Counted from the stretch's first letter, positions 1 through 9,471 are shown. The stretch is 64,000 nt of DNA from Rhizobium sp. SSA_523 (GCF_030435705.1 NZ_CP129382.1:930001-994000); one strand, 5' to 3'. A program made the numbers and translations. Notes: a model not told the origin generated them from the sequence alone.

Positions 1-926
1 ACCGCGAAATGCCTGTCCGTCTTGCGGAATTCGGTCTGGTGCACCGCTATGAGGCATCAGGCGCCCTGCACGGGCTTATGCGCGTGCGCGGCTTCACCCA
101 GGATGATGCGCATGTCTTCTGCACGGAAGAGCAGATGGCGGCCGAGTGCCTGCGCATCAACGACCTCATCCTCTCCGTCTATGAGGATTTTGGCTTCCAC
201 GAGGTGGTGGTGAAGCTTTCCACGCGGCCGGACAAGCGGGTCGGCTCGGACGAGCTCTGGGATCGTGCCGAAAGTGTGATGATGGAGGTCCTGAAGACCA
301 TCGAGGAGCAGTCGGGCGGGCGCATCAAGACCGGTATTCTGCCGGGCGAGGGCGCCTTCTACGGTCCGAAGTTCGAATATACGCTGAAGGATGCGATCGG
401 CCGGGAATGGCAGTGCGGCACCACGCAGGTGGATTTCAACCTGCCGGAGCGGTTCGGCGCCTTCTACATCGATCACAATTCGGAAAAGAAGCAGCCGGTC
501 ATGATCCATCGCGCCATCTGCGGATCGATGGAACGCTTCCTCGGCATTCTGATCGAGAACTTCGCCGGGCACATGCCCTTGTGGTTCGCACCGCTGCAGG
601 TGGTGGTCGCAACCATTACCTCGGATGCCGATGATTACGGCCGCGAAGTGGTGCAGACGCTGCGCGATGCCGGCCTGATCGTCGAGGAAGACTTCCGCAA
701 CGAGAAGATCAACTACAAGATCCGCGAGCACTCGGTAACCAAGGTTCCTGTGATCATCGTATGCGGCCGCCAGGAAGCGGAAAACCGCACGGTCAATATC
801 CGCCGTCTCGGCAGCCAGGCCCAGACGCCCATGTCGCTTGCCGATGCCGTGGCATCGCTGACGGATGAGGCGACGCCGCCGGATGTCAAGCGTCGCCAGG
901 CGCTGCGCAAGCAGGCGGCGGAATAA
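1..926 (+). CDS. thrS: Threonyl-tRNA synthetase, C-terminal part (cut by window start)
   Basis: Charges tRNA-Thr with threonine in the cytoplasm. Only the last ~308 codons are present; the reading frame is open to base 1, so the start lies outside. The visible part begins in the class II catalytic core: motif 2 region ([12 protein letters not shown], then [11 protein letters not shown]) and motif 3 ([17 protein letters not shown]), followed by the C-terminal anticodon-binding domain starting near [11 protein letters not shown]. The order and spacing match the C-terminal half of bacterial ThrRS. It ends just before a strong hairpin terminator. The N-terminal TGS and editing domains cannot be judged here. 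Confidence 0.97.
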   Translation, partial: REMPVRLAEFGLVHRYEASGALHGLMRVRGFTQDDAHVFCTEEQMAAECLRINDLILSVYEDFGFHEVVVKLSTRPDKRVGSDELWDRAESVMMEVLKTIEEQSGGRIKTGILPGEGAFYGPKFEYTLKDAIGREWQCGTTQVDFNLPERFGAFYIDHNSEKKQPVMIHRAICGSMERFLGILIENFAGHMPLWFAPLQVVVATITSDADDYGREVVQTLRDAGLIVEEDFRNEKINYKIREHSVTKVPVIIVCGRQEAENRTVNIRRLGSQAQTPMSLADAVASLTDEATPPDVKRRQALRKQAAE

Positions 927-1003
927 CAGAGGTCCGCTGCGCAAGCCGCGGCTGAAAAACGAGAGAAAGCCGCTGCACAGGCAGCGGCGGAACGATGATC
1001 GCG

Positions 1004-1046
1004 AAACCCGCCGACGCGCCCCACGAGGGGCGTGCGGCGGGTTTTT
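1004..1046. terminator. Rho-independent terminator between thrS and the convergent gene
   Basis: A long, nearly perfect hairpin (arms AAACCCGCCG and CGGCGGGTTT with an inner GCGCCCC/GGGGCGT stem) is followed by a T run on the plus strand and preceded by an A run, so it can work in both directions. It lies between two convergent genes. Confidence 0.9.
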
Positions 1047-1052
1047 CGTCAA

Positions 1053-2027
1053 TCAGTCCTGGTCGAGGACGCCGTCGGCCTGCTGTTCCTTGAGCAGCAC
1101 CTCGACATCGAGGCTGCGCCCCGCCTCGACGGTGAATTCCTTCTGGTAGATCTTTTCCTTGTTGCGCGCCACGACGGTGTAATTGCCTTCGGTCAGCACC
1201 ATCGCGGTAAAGGCGCTGACGCTTTCCGACACGACGTCGCCGCCGGCCGTCAGGACCGACCAGGCGGTATCGGCAATGGCTTCCCCGCCCGGCTGCGAAA
1301 CCAGCTTGAACGTCACCTGGGCAGCGCGATGCTGCAAGGTCGCCTCGGTCAGCTTGCCCGCCTCCACCTGCACATCCGCGCGCACCGAGGCATTGGTTTC
1401 TCCGTATTCGGATACGATATGATAGGTCCCGGCATTCAGCCGCACGATCGTGTTCGGCTTGACATCGGCCATGACCAGCGGACGCTCGCCGTCTTCCCGC
1501 GCCTCGGAGGAGAAAATGGTGAATTTCAGCTTGGCCGCCGGCACGCGCTCATTCTCGCCCGACACGGCATTCAGCACGATGCCGCCGGCATCCAGCACCA
1601 GCGATTGGGGTTTCATCTCACCCTCGCTCGGCACGTCCAGCCGCTTGGTGGCGCCCGCCCGTCCAAAGGCGACATTGACGAAATAGGAGCCCGGCGCCAG
1701 CTGGAAATTCGCCTCGCCACCCTCCGCCGATGCGACAAGCGGCAGCTTGCCGTCGGGGCCGGGGTCCAGACTGAAGACGCGCCAGCTCAGCCCGGTCTTC
1801 ATCGAGGGGCCGTCATCGGTCAGCTTGGCCTCCAGCCGGACATCGCGCGCCAGCGCTTGCGGTGCGCCCAGCGTCGGCGAAAAGGCGTTCAGCTTCGGCA
1901 TCTTGGCCGTGCTGTCCAGCTGCTTGAACGTCTTGAAGGCATCCTGCGCGTCCACAGGATGGATCAGGCACAGGAAGAAGGCTGCCAGATGAAGCAGCCT
2001 GGCGCCGCTTCGCGAAATATCGTCCAT
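1053..2027 (-). CDS. Hypothetical secreted protein with beta-sandwich-like repeats
   Basis: A 324-residue protein with an N-terminal signal peptide (hydrophobic stretch LLHLAAFFLCLIHPVDAQ, likely cut after VDA). The rest is rich in beta-prone segments such as APGSYFVNVAFGRA, NAGTYHIVSEYGE and TEGNYTVVARNKE, which look like three related carboxypeptidase-regulatory or Ig-like modules. The family is probably conserved in rhizobia; no function is known to me. I chose the ATG at 2027 because the signal peptide starts there. A much longer in-frame extension runs to 2606 but lies antisense to the nitroreductase gene and is rejected. It is divergent from the nitroreductase, with ~105 bases between. 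Confidence 0.75.
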   Translation of the reverse strand: MDDISRSGARLLHLAAFFLCLIHPVDAQDAFKTFKQLDSTAKMPKLNAFSPTLGAPQALARDVRLEAKLTDDGPSMKTGLSWRVFSLDPGPDGKLPLVASAEGGEANFQLAPGSYFVNVAFGRAGATKRLDVPSEGEMKPQSLVLDAGGIVLNAVSGENERVPAAKLKFTIFSSEAREDGERPLVMADVKPNTIVRLNAGTYHIVSEYGETNASVRADVQVEAGKLTEATLQHRAAQVTFKLVSQPGGEAIADTAWSVLTAGGDVVSESVSAFTAMVLTEGNYTVVARNKEKIYQKEFTVEAGRSLDVEVLLKEQQADGVLDQD

Positions 2028-2132
2028 ACCACCGCCAACCGTTGACTCTTTCCAATGCAGAGGCCACTTGAAGACCAACCTCGCGGCATTTTCAAGATAT
2101 TGCCCAATCAAACCTATCGCTTGGCACAGATC

Positions 2133-2720
2133 ATGAGCAAGAACCAGCCTCTCTTCGATTATCTCAGCACGCGCCGGTCCATTCCGGCGCTCCAGATGAC
2201 CGGCCCCGGGCCGGATGAGACAGAGCTTCGATCCATCCTCACTTTGGCCTCGCGCGTACCCGATCACGGCAAGCTCGCGCCCTGGCGCTTCATCGTCTAT
2301 CGCGGGCAGGCCCGGCTTGCCCTGGGCGAGGCGCTGGAGAAGATCGCCGTCGCGCGCCAGCCCGATCTTTCGGATGAACTGCGCGCGGTGGAGCGCAACC
2401 GTCTGGCAAGGGCGCCGGTGGTGATCGCGGTGGTCAGCACGGCGGCAGACCATGTGAAGATCCCGGTCTGGGAGCAGGAACTCAGCGCCGGCGCCGTCTG
2501 CCTGAACCTGTTCCTGGCAGCCAATGCCCATGGCTATGCCGCAAACTGGCTGTCGGAATGGATCGCCTATGACGAGGAGGCCAAGGCCGTGCTCGGGATC
2601 AGGCAAAGCGAGAAGCTGGCCGGCTTTCTCTATATCGGCCGCTCGGATTTTCCGCAGACCGACCGGCCACGTCCGGAGCTGGACGATATCGTGACCTTTG
2701 TCGGGGAGGCCGGCGCATGA
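2133..2720 (+). CDS. Nitroreductase family protein (YdjA-like)
   Basis: Predicted FMN-dependent NAD(P)H oxidoreductase of the small nitroreductase fold, cytoplasmic. The 195-residue protein starts MSKNQPLFDYLSTRRSIP; the RRS motif near residue 15 is the usual FMN-phosphate contact, and RVPDHGKLAPWRFIV is characteristic of the YdjA subgroup. Length fits YdjA-type enzymes (~185 residues). An ATG 78 bases upstream is in frame but adds sequence unlike the family. It overlaps the next gene by 4 bases (ATGA), suggesting translational coupling with a second flavin-binding protein. Physiological substrate unknown. Confidence 0.9.
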   Translation: MSKNQPLFDYLSTRRSIPALQMTGPGPDETELRSILTLASRVPDHGKLAPWRFIVYRGQARLALGEALEKIAVARQPDLSDELRAVERNRLARAPVVIAVVSTAADHVKIPVWEQELSAGAVCLNLFLAANAHGYAANWLSEWIAYDEEAKAVLGIRQSEKLAGFLYIGRSDFPQTDRPRPELDDIVTFVGEAGA

Positions 2721-3325
2721 GGTTCTACACGACGGACAGCAACCAGCATGACATGAAGCACGATCCGTTCAAGGCAATCGTCGCACCGCGTCCGATCGGC
2801 TGGATCGGCACGAAGGGAAGGGACGGATCGCTGAACCTCTCCCCTTACTCCTTCTTCAATGTCGTCTCCGACCGCCCGAAAATCGTAATGTTCTCCTCCA
2901 GCGGCCGCAAGCACAGCCTGAAAAATGCCGAAGAAACCGGACAATTCACTGCCAGCCTGGTCAGCCGGCATCTGGTCGAGCGGATGAATGCCTCGTCGGC
3001 GCCGGTGGATTACGGCGTCGACGAATTTGCTCTGTCGGGCCTCACGGCCGAGCCGGGCCGCATGGTCGATGCTCCCTTCGTGGGGGAGGCCTATGCCGCG
3101 CTGGAATGCAAGGTGACGCAGATCCTCGAGCCGGACACGCTGGACGGCCAGCCGGCCGAAGCCTTCATGGTTTTCGGCCAGGTGGTGGCGATCCACATCG
3201 ATGAGACGATCATCCAGGACGGCCGGATCGACATGGGTCTGGCGCGGCCCATCGCACGCATGGGCTATATGGATTACAGCGATGGCGGCGCGGACGTGTT
3301 CCAGCTGCAGCGCCCTTCGGCCTGA
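2717..3325 (+). CDS. Flavin reductase-like FMN-binding family protein
   Basis: A 202-residue protein with a split-barrel FMN-binding domain: PRPIGWIGTKG and NLSPYSFFNVVSDRPKIVMF near residues 20-60 are typical of the flavin reductase-like (DIM6/NTAB) family. Such proteins reduce flavins or bind FMN as part of two-component monooxygenases. The start codon overlaps the stop of the nitroreductase gene by 4 bases, so the two are probably one operon. No monooxygenase partner is nearby, so the reaction is unknown. Confidence 0.88.
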   Translation: MRFYTTDSNQHDMKHDPFKAIVAPRPIGWIGTKGRDGSLNLSPYSFFNVVSDRPKIVMFSSSGRKHSLKNAEETGQFTASLVSRHLVERMNASSAPVDYGVDEFALSGLTAEPGRMVDAPFVGEAYAALECKVTQILEPDTLDGQPAEAFMVFGQVVAIHIDETIIQDGRIDMGLARPIARMGYMDYSDGGADVFQLQRPSA

Positions 3326-3351
3326 GGGCGACTGGCCCGCGGGTCGTGGCA

Positions 3352-3395
3352 GGCAAGTAAAGGGCAAGTGACGGGCAAGTGACGGGCACGTGACG
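3352..3395. repeat. Tandem array, 4 x 11 bases
   Basis: Four head-to-tail 11-base units with consensus GGCAAGTGACG (units 2 and 3 identical, units 1 and 4 with one to three changes), followed by a partial fifth. It lies in the spacer between two convergent genes. No stem-loop is evident. Similar 11-base-period arrays of different sequence occur at 25014 and 40380. Confidence 0.85.
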
Positions 3396-3466
3396 GGCGC
3401 CGCCGGGCTGCCGTGATGCCGGGCGCCCTGGGTGTGCACCAAGGCAAGGGGCAGCGGGTTTGCCGC

Positions 3467-4177
3467 TCAGCCGTCCACTTCCGCCTTCTCCACGCCGAAA
3501 ATCTCCGTGGTCAGTCGCGCCTGCCAGGGGTGAATGGCGAGCTTGCCGTGCAGGCCGGCCTCGCGCGCCGCCGTACAGGCTTGCGCAAAGCGAAGCGTCT
3601 CGGCCTCCGACGCATCCGGCAGAGACGGTTCGTCCGGCGCCTCATAGATGGGCAGGCCCGCTGCCGCCGCCGCGATCAGAGCCATGTCGCGCGCAAGACC
3701 TGTGGCCGGTATCGGGCCGGACTGGAGGGGGCGGCTGTCGCCGGCCGGCGAAGCCAGGGCGGCCCTACTTGCCGCGGCGTCCCAGATCACGGCGACAAGC
3801 CGGGGGCTGGCGCGGCAGATCCGCATGAGATCGAGCGAGCCGCAGGCCGTGTCGCAGGGCGAGATCAAGAGTTTCAGATGATCCTGCGGCAGGCCGGCCT
3901 GAGCCTCGACGACCCGCATGCAGACATCTGCGGCCTGAACCTGCGCAGCAGTCTTCAAACCCTTCAGCCAGAACCAGGCGAGACCCTGCGCCAGTGCTGA
4001 CCGCAGCGCCGCTTCCAATGCGTCGCCGGCCGGCTGCGCTGGCAGCACCATGATCGTCCGGCTTTCGCCCGGATGAGGCGAAAGGACCGGCAGGAAACAG
4101 CAAAACGCTTTGCCACCGCCGTCAGACCTGGTGGCCCCGTTATCCTTAACGGTTATGGTGAACGGATCATCAACCAT
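3467..4177 (-). CDS. CitE-like HpcH/HpaI aldolase/citrate lyase family protein
   Basis: A 236-residue protein resembling the beta-subunit fold of citrate lyase (CoA-ester lyases). The C-terminal segment LHGKLAIHPWQARLTTEIFG matches the family signature (GKxAIHPxQ), and the middle region has the alternating alpha/beta pattern of a TIM barrel. It is shorter than typical CitE (~290 residues) and the usual N-terminal RSWLFVPG-type strand is not recognisable, so catalytic activity is doubtful. The ATG at 4177 has a plausible AGGCG in front; an internal ATG at 4051 would remove 42 residues that do not resemble the family. Substrate unknown. Confidence 0.68.
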   Translation of the reverse strand: MVDDPFTITVKDNGATRSDGGGKAFCCFLPVLSPHPGESRTIMVLPAQPAGDALEAALRSALAQGLAWFWLKGLKTAAQVQAADVCMRVVEAQAGLPQDHLKLLISPCDTACGSLDLMRICRASPRLVAVIWDAAASRAALASPAGDSRPLQSGPIPATGLARDMALIAAAAAGLPIYEAPDEPSLPDASEAETLRFAQACTAAREAGLHGKLAIHPWQARLTTEIFGVEKAEVDG

Positions 4178-4242
4178 TTGCGCCTAGCTTTGCGTCCGAG
4201 GGGTCAGTGATCGTTGATTCCTCCATGAAGTGAGGCGTAACA

Positions 4243-5373
4243 GTGATCATTAAGGCATTTCTTCGTTGGACGGAAACGGCAAACGCAAGCGACCGGGCCA
4301 AGGCCGCGGGCGCTTTGGCGAGAGCCTATCTGAAAACCATCGGCTGCGCGACCGACCAGCGAAAACACGCCGTTCATGCCATGATGCATCTTCTCGATGA
4401 TCCGTCTGCGAAAGTGCGCCAGGCCCTGGCGCAGGCACTCGCTCCGTCCGTGCACGCGCCGCGATCCGTGATCATGGGCCTGGCGGGAGACCAGCCGGAT
4501 GTTGCCTGCCATGTCCTGATGTTCTCGCCCGTGGTGACGGATAGTGATCTGGTGGACCTGTGCGGCCGCGGCAATGCCATGACGCGCGGCCTGATTGCCG
4601 CTCGCCCGGGCCTGTCCCGCATGGCGGCGGCAGCCATTGCCGAAGTCGGCGATCTGGGCGAGATCCTGATCCTTCTGGAAAATGAAGCAGCCGATATCAG
4701 CCGCTACAGCCTGAAGCGGCTGGCCGAGCGTTTCGGCGCGGAAGCCAGCGTACGCAACCAGCTGCTGGTTCGGACGGAACTGCCGCCGGAAGCGCGACAT
4801 CTCCTGATCGGTCACGTTTCCTCGCTGCTTGCGGCGTCGCCTCTCGTGCAATCCACTCTCAGCCCGACCCGCATCGCCCATGTGACCCGCGAGGCCAGCG
4901 ATCTTGCGGCGCTGTCGCTGGCGGGCACGGCGGCAAGCCGTGATCTTCCCAAGCTGGTGGAGCAACTTGCAGCGGATGGGCGCCTGACCGCGGCATTCCT
5001 GATGCACGCGTTGTGCAGCGGCAAGATCGAGTTCTTCGCCGCCGCCATCGCCTATCTGACCGGCCTGGACGAGCGCCGCGTGCGTGGCCTCATGGCGACA
5101 TCGAGACGCCACGCAGTGCGGGCGCTTTACGAATCGGCCGGGCTGAACCGTCCCATTGCCGAAGTCTTTGCCGAAGCGACCCTGCTGTGGCGCGAGATCA
5201 GCCACCGGTCCGGCGTCGCCGAGAGCGACAGCATCTGCCTCAGCCTGATCCTGCGCTTCAAGGATCGCCAGGATGATTCCTCGGTGGCGGAACTGCTGGA
5301 TCTCGTGGAATCGCTCCAGCATAGCGAGGAGAGGCAATTGGCCCGATCCTTCGCCGATCGCGCAGCGGCCTGA
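4243..5373 (+). CDS. DUF2336 domain-containing protein
   Basis: A 376-residue, helix-rich protein with HEAT-like repeats in the first half (for example MMHLLDDPSAKVRQALAQALA and SVIMGLAGDQPDVACHVLM), the pattern of DUF2336 proteins that are widespread in alphaproteobacteria and mostly uncharacterised. No signal peptide or membrane segment. The start is GTG at 4243, 12 bases after a stop and behind TGAGGCG. It stands alone, divergent from the CitE-like gene with a 65-base spacer, so promoters of both genes must lie there. Confidence 0.82.
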   Translation: MIIKAFLRWTETANASDRAKAAGALARAYLKTIGCATDQRKHAVHAMMHLLDDPSAKVRQALAQALAPSVHAPRSVIMGLAGDQPDVACHVLMFSPVVTDSDLVDLCGRGNAMTRGLIAARPGLSRMAAAAIAEVGDLGEILILLENEAADISRYSLKRLAERFGAEASVRNQLLVRTELPPEARHLLIGHVSSLLAASPLVQSTLSPTRIAHVTREASDLAALSLAGTAASRDLPKLVEQLAADGRLTAAFLMHALCSGKIEFFAAAIAYLTGLDERRVRGLMATSRRHAVRALYESAGLNRPIAEVFAEATLLWREISHRSGVAESDSICLSLILRFKDRQDDSSVAELLDLVESLQHSEERQLARSFADRAAA

Positions 5374-5384
5374 CAGCCGCCGCT

Positions 5385-5443
5385 GGAGCAGGTCCAGCAA
5401 AAGTGTGTCAGCGGTTTTGCGTCCGGACTGCGTAAAAACAAGT
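5385..5443. repeat. RIME-like rhizobial intergenic repeat, copy 1
   Basis: The sequence begins GAGCAGGTCCAGCAAAAGTG and continues with GCGGTTTTGCGTCCGG and CGTAAAAACAAG. This looks like the intergenic mosaic elements that are abundant in Rhizobiaceae. A shortened relative is at 14207 and a palindromic cousin at 16259. It lies directly downstream of the DUF2336 gene. Family assignment is from memory of such elements. Confidence 0.65.
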
Positions 5444-5448
5444 CTGTT

Positions 5449-5850
5449 TCAGCGGAACTTGCGGATGGCCCAGGCGTAACCGTCTTCAACGAGATGCACA
5501 GGCGCCGCAACCACTTCGCGAAGATCTGCCCGGCTGGGAAGGATGGTGGAGACGCGGGACAATGCCCGTTCCGCCAGCGTCTTCTCTTCGGCGCGCTGCG
5601 CCGCGGCCTCGTCGATCGGCGTCTCTTTTTTCGCTGATGCCTCGGCCGCTTGGGCACCGGCATACGGATCCTGGCAGACGGCGATGACGGTCGGGTAGGA
5701 GATGTTGGCGAAGGAGGCGAGCTCCTTTTCCGACACAGCATTGCAGAGCGCGATGCTTGGAAAGCGCTGATTGATCGTTGCGACATAGTGGCAGTCAATG
5801 CCGCCGTCGTCGCAGCCGAGGATCGTCATCATCACCAATGCCGCTTGCAT
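5449..5850 (-). CDS. Conserved hypothetical protein
   Basis: A 133-residue protein starting MQAALVMMTILGCDDG. It contains several cysteines near the N-terminus (C13, C19) and a charged, helix-prone middle (EAAAQRAEEKTLAERALSRV), and ends VHLVEDGYAWAIRKFR. The N-terminus is only weakly hydrophobic. A longer in-frame extension upstream to 6042 overlaps the promoter and start of the acetyltransferase on the other strand and has no family-like features, so I use the ATG at 5850. Function unknown. Confidence 0.65.
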   Translation of the reverse strand: MQAALVMMTILGCDDGGIDCHYVATINQRFPSIALCNAVSEKELASFANISYPTVIAVCQDPYAGAQAAEASAKKETPIDEAAAQRAEEKTLAERALSRVSTILPSRADLREVVAAPVHLVEDGYAWAIRKFR

Positions 5851-6022
5851 TTCGTCATCCCTTCCAACACATGGGGTCCGGCCGCAAACAAATGGGCCGT
5901 GGCTTCGGCTGTCCATCTGGTGGAGCGCCATTGCGGCAATATCAAGCCGGGGATATGGGAGCGAATGGCGTGCCGGGCAAAGCTCGGCCGGGCCAAGAGA
6001 AAGCGGACAGGAAAGGGCAGGC

Positions 6023-6499
6023 ATGACAGCGGATATCGTCATCCGGAAGGAAACCCCGAGGCAGCCGGACGTGGCTCGGCTTCTTGCCCTGTCGGACGCC
6101 TATGCAGCCTCGCTCTACCCGTCGGAAAGCAATCACATGCTGCCGGTCGATGCCTTGGATAATCCGGCCGTGTCCTTCTTCGTCGCGCGGCGCGGCGATA
6201 CGGTGCTCGGCTGTGCCGCACTTGTCGGCCAGGCGGAGCGAGAGGGCGAAATCAAGCGCATGTATGTCGACAGCGACGCGCGCGGGCTGAAGCTCGGCCG
6301 GCGGCTGCTCGAGGCGCTGGAATCGGAAGCCCGCCGCAGGGGCATCACGGTCCTGCGCCTTGAAACAGGCATCTACCAGCCGGAAGCCATCGGCCTCTAT
6401 CGCAAGGCCGGCTATCGGGACATCGAGCCGTTCGGCAGCTATCAGGCCGATCCGCTCAGCCTGTTCATGGAGAAGACACTCGCGGCCGAGGAAGGCTGA
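6023..6499 (+). CDS. GNAT family N-acetyltransferase
   Basis: A 158-residue acetyl-CoA-dependent acyltransferase. The central EIKRMYVDSDARGLKLGRRL contains the family's acetyl-CoA-binding motif A (R/Q-x-x-G-x-G/A variant, here RGLKLG), followed by LLEALESEARRRGITVLRLETG and a C-terminal YRKAGYRDIEPFGSY typical of YjgM/PhnO-type enzymes. The start at 6023 follows AAAGGGCAGGC. Substrate is not predictable; the gene stands alone between two minus-strand genes. Confidence 0.9.
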   Translation: MTADIVIRKETPRQPDVARLLALSDAYAASLYPSESNHMLPVDALDNPAVSFFVARRGDTVLGCAALVGQAEREGEIKRMYVDSDARGLKLGRRLLEALESEARRRGITVLRLETGIYQPEAIGLYRKAGYRDIEPFGSYQADPLSLFMEKTLAAEEG

Positions 6500-6554
6500 T
6501 CCATCGGCCGGCTCCGGCGCTTCCCGGCACCGTCGCTTTCCGGCTTCGTCGCCG

Positions 6555-7727
6555 TCAGGCGAGCTTGCGCGCCGCAGCGGCGCGCGCTGCATCGTCCGGT
6601 GCCTCCTCCGGCACCGAAAGCTCGATCTCGCGCATCCATTCCCGCCAGATGGCGACCAGGAGGGCCATCAGCACCGGTCCGATGAACAGGCCGAGGAAGC
6701 CCATGGTCTTCACGCCGCCCACGAGGCCGAAGAAGGTCGGCAGGAAGGGCAGCTTGATTGGACCGCCGACAAGGCGCGGTCGCAATGTCTTGTCGACGAT
6801 GAAGAGTTCGACCGAGCCCCAGACCAGAAGACCGATGCCGGCTATATAGGAGCCGCTGGCCACCAGATAGAGAGAGACGAGCGTGAAGGAAAGCGGCGCA
6901 CCGCCCGGGATAAGGGCCATGACGCCGGTCAGGACGCCGAGCGTGACAGGCGAGGGGACGCCGGCAATCCAGTAGGCAATGCCGAGAACAATGCCTTCGC
7001 CGATGGCGATCAGCGTCATCCCGGTGACGGTGGAGCTGATCGTCGCCGGCACGACCCGGGAGATCCGCTCCCAGCGATTGGGGAGGATGCGCTCGCCCAG
7101 CATGTCGATCTGGCGGGAGAAGGATGCCCCGTCGCGATAGACGAAGAACAGCGCGATCAGCATGAAAAGCAGGGTCAGCAGAAGATGGAAGGCGCCATCG
7201 CCGGCAGCTATCACCGCACGATAGATATTGCCGATATTGGCGCCGCTGACGAGTTGCACGAGTTGGCCGATCGCACCCGGCTCGCCGACATGGCGTTCCC
7301 ACATCACGCCGAGCCAATCTCCCGCCACCGGCAGGCCGACGATCCAGGCCGGCGGCGGCGCACCGAAGCGGTTGACCTGCAGCGCCCAGGAGATCCATTC
7401 GCGCATTTCGCCGATCGTGTAGGAAATGGCAAAGGCGATCGGCACGACGAGGAAGGTGACCACCAGAAGAATGGCGATGGTCGCGCCAAGCGTCGTATTG
7501 CCGCCGATGCGGCGCAGCAGATCGCGGTAAAGGGGCCAGCTGGCAAAACCGACGACCAGCGCCGCCAGAACCGGCACGAGAAAGCCGTGGAAGAAATAGA
7601 TACCGGCGATCACCACCAGGACCAGCAGCCAGCGGGCGGCCGTCAACGGCGGGATCAAGGCGATGCGCATCGGCGCGACCGGACCGAGCCACCGAGGTCC
7701 AAGCGGGTTCTTCTCTTTGTCAGTCAC
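6555..7727 (-). CDS. AI-2E family transporter (PerM/UPF0118)
   Basis: A 390-residue inner-membrane protein with about eight hydrophobic segments, including the N-terminal pair around LVLVVIAGIYFFHGFLVPVL and the conserved C-terminal block with GGAPLSF, KTLRPRLVGGPIKLPFLPTFFGLVGG and FIGPVLMALL. These match the UPF0118/PerM permease family, whose members have been linked to autoinducer-2 export or Na+/H+ exchange. The specific substrate here cannot be told. It ends in a charged, alanine-rich tail. It is divergent from rlpA across ~310 bases. Confidence 0.9.
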   Translation of the reverse strand: MTDKEKNPLGPRWLGPVAPMRIALIPPLTAARWLLVLVVIAGIYFFHGFLVPVLAALVVGFASWPLYRDLLRRIGGNTTLGATIAILLVVTFLVVPIAFAISYTIGEMREWISWALQVNRFGAPPPAWIVGLPVAGDWLGVMWERHVGEPGAIGQLVQLVSGANIGNIYRAVIAAGDGAFHLLLTLLFMLIALFFVYRDGASFSRQIDMLGERILPNRWERISRVVPATISSTVTGMTLIAIGEGIVLGIAYWIAGVPSPVTLGVLTGVMALIPGGAPLSFTLVSLYLVASGSYIAGIGLLVWGSVELFIVDKTLRPRLVGGPIKLPFLPTFFGLVGGVKTMGFLGLFIGPVLMALLVAIWREWMREIELSVPEEAPDDAARAAAARKLA

Positions 7728-8036
7728 GGTACAACGCCATCCTCAAGTCACGCGGGGATGCCAATATAAAAGCAGCCATCCCTGAACAGATCGCCAGAGC
7801 CTATCATGTAGGGGTGATCTTTCTGCGATCAAAGTAAATATTGCCTCTCGTCGTCGAATGAATCCGCTCCCCGATGGGCAACCCGCCTCATGGCCGGGAG
7901 TACCACCGTCCGATGAAATTAACTGTATGTTAACCATGACTGAGAGAAATGGGCTTTGTCCACGGAATTGGATCGCATTTTAGCCATGTTGACGGCAAAA
8001 ATGCAGGTGCGTCCCGGTTAACCATAGAGCCGGGAC
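7728..8036. other. Intergenic region, divergent promoters
   Basis: About 310 bases between the divergent permease and rlpA genes, with relatively AT-rich patches (around 7820-7850 and 7915-7985). I see no RNA gene, clear repeat or convincing open frame; it should hold promoters for both flanking genes. Confidence 0.5.
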
Positions 8037-9293
8037 ATGAAGTTTGGACGGCAGGCCGAGGCGGCCACGAAAAGCGGCGTGGGGCGAACATTGAAATCTG
8101 GTAAGGGTAAGCTCCTGGCGGGAGCAAAGTGGCTGGGTGTGGCCTGCGTATGTGCAGCTGTCACGTCCTGTACCTCCACCGAGACAGCGACGGTCAAGCC
8201 GAAGCCGAAGAGCAAGGAATATTTCGCCGAGAGCGAATATGGTGTGAAGGCCAGCCCCCGCGTGGTGGGCGACGGACGCGCGGTTCCCAAGGGCGGCGGA
8301 CGCTTCATGGTCGGCAATCCCTACGAGGTCAAAGGCAAGACCTATGTGCCGAAGGAAGACCCGAAATATAATCGCAGCGGACTTGCCTCCTGGTATGGCT
8401 CCGCCTTCCATGGCCGCTTGACGGCCAATGGCGAAGTCTATGACAGCGCGCATATTTCGGCCGCGCATCCGACCTTCCCGCTGCCGAGCTATGCCCGCGT
8501 CACCAATCTCAACACCGGCTCTTCCGTCATCGTGCGGGTGAATGATCGCGGTCCTTTCCATCCCGGCCGCATCATCGATGTATCCAGCAAGGCCGCCGAA
8601 CTTCTCGACTTCAAGCGCACCGGCACCGCCAATGTGAATGTGCAGTATGTGGGCCGGGCGCGCATGGACGGGCGCGACATGCCCTTCCTCATGGCATCCT
8701 ATGTCCGCAAGGGCGATCGTCTTCCGGGCATCCAGCCGGATGGGCAGATCGCTTCGGGCGTGATGGTCGCGTCGAACCAGTCGCTCGGCGACCAGCTGCA
8801 GACCTATGGCGGCAATCTTCCCACCCCGACCGCCTTCGCCGGCGCCACGCCGAGCGGACCGCGCGCCAAGGCGCCGTCCGCCGCCTTTGCCGCAGCAAGC
8901 CAGGCGGCAACCATCGAGGCGCCGGCAGGCGATCTGCCCTCCACCGGGCCGCTGCCGTTCAACCGCCCCTCCGGCGCAACGGTCGCCTCGGTGCAGGTGG
9001 CAAGCTTCCCGGCGGCGCCGAGCGCGCCCGTGGCGGCCGCACCGAAGCGCCGTGCGGCGGCGATCGCGCCGGCCGTCTCCGAACATCCGGCACCGCAGCC
9101 GCGTGCGGCCAGAACTGCCCAGCCTCGTCCGGCAGCCGCAGCCCCAGCCCCGGCGCGCGTCGAAGCGGCCTATTCGGCGCCTGCTCCCAAGAGCCAGGAG
9201 CCGCGCGTCATCTTCGGCGATGTTGTGTTGCGCGGCGACGGCTCCATGGAGCATGTTCCGACCCCGGGCCTTGGGAAATCCGGTCGGCCCTGA
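8037..9293 (+). CDS. rlpA: RlpA-type septal ring lytic transglycosylase lipoprotein
   Basis: Predicted peptidoglycan glycosidase acting on denuded glycan strands. The 418-residue precursor has an N-terminal hydrophobic segment with a lipobox-like VTSC at 42-45 (C45 would be lipidated). The double-psi beta-barrel domain spans roughly residues 113-205 (GLASWYG, FHGRLTANGE, VRVNDRGPF, IIDVS), and the residues equivalent to the catalytic E, D and H of Pseudomonas RlpA are present (E133, D136, H144). The second half is a long Ala/Pro-rich low-complexity region; no SPOR domain is visible, as in some alphaproteobacterial members. Confidence 0.9.
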   Translation: MKFGRQAEAATKSGVGRTLKSGKGKLLAGAKWLGVACVCAAVTSCTSTETATVKPKPKSKEYFAESEYGVKASPRVVGDGRAVPKGGGRFMVGNPYEVKGKTYVPKEDPKYNRSGLASWYGSAFHGRLTANGEVYDSAHISAAHPTFPLPSYARVTNLNTGSSVIVRVNDRGPFHPGRIIDVSSKAAELLDFKRTGTANVNVQYVGRARMDGRDMPFLMASYVRKGDRLPGIQPDGQIASGVMVASNQSLGDQLQTYGGNLPTPTAFAGATPSGPRAKAPSAAFAAASQAATIEAPAGDLPSTGPLPFNRPSGATVASVQVASFPAAPSAPVAAAPKRRAAAIAPAVSEHPAPQPRAARTAQPRPAAAAPAPARVEAAYSAPAPKSQEPRVIFGDVVLRGDGSMEHVPTPGLGKSGRP

Positions 9294-9471
9294 TCGGGCC
9301 CCTCTGATCAGATCTGCCGGAGGTCAGCCCCCCGTCCGTGCCGGAACACTGCGCCCGCAGCCGGCGCGAGGCGCTTGCCTGTGGACAGAATATGCCATTT
9401 GATACCCAGTTGATGCGATCTCGCTGATCACAGGTCAAAATCAGACCGCAAGACGGCTGACGAGGAGTTCG

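Noticed and set aside
2028..2606. Long upstream extension of the secreted protein on the minus strand
   Set aside because: It is antisense to the nitroreductase gene and lies before a clear signal peptide start at 2027.
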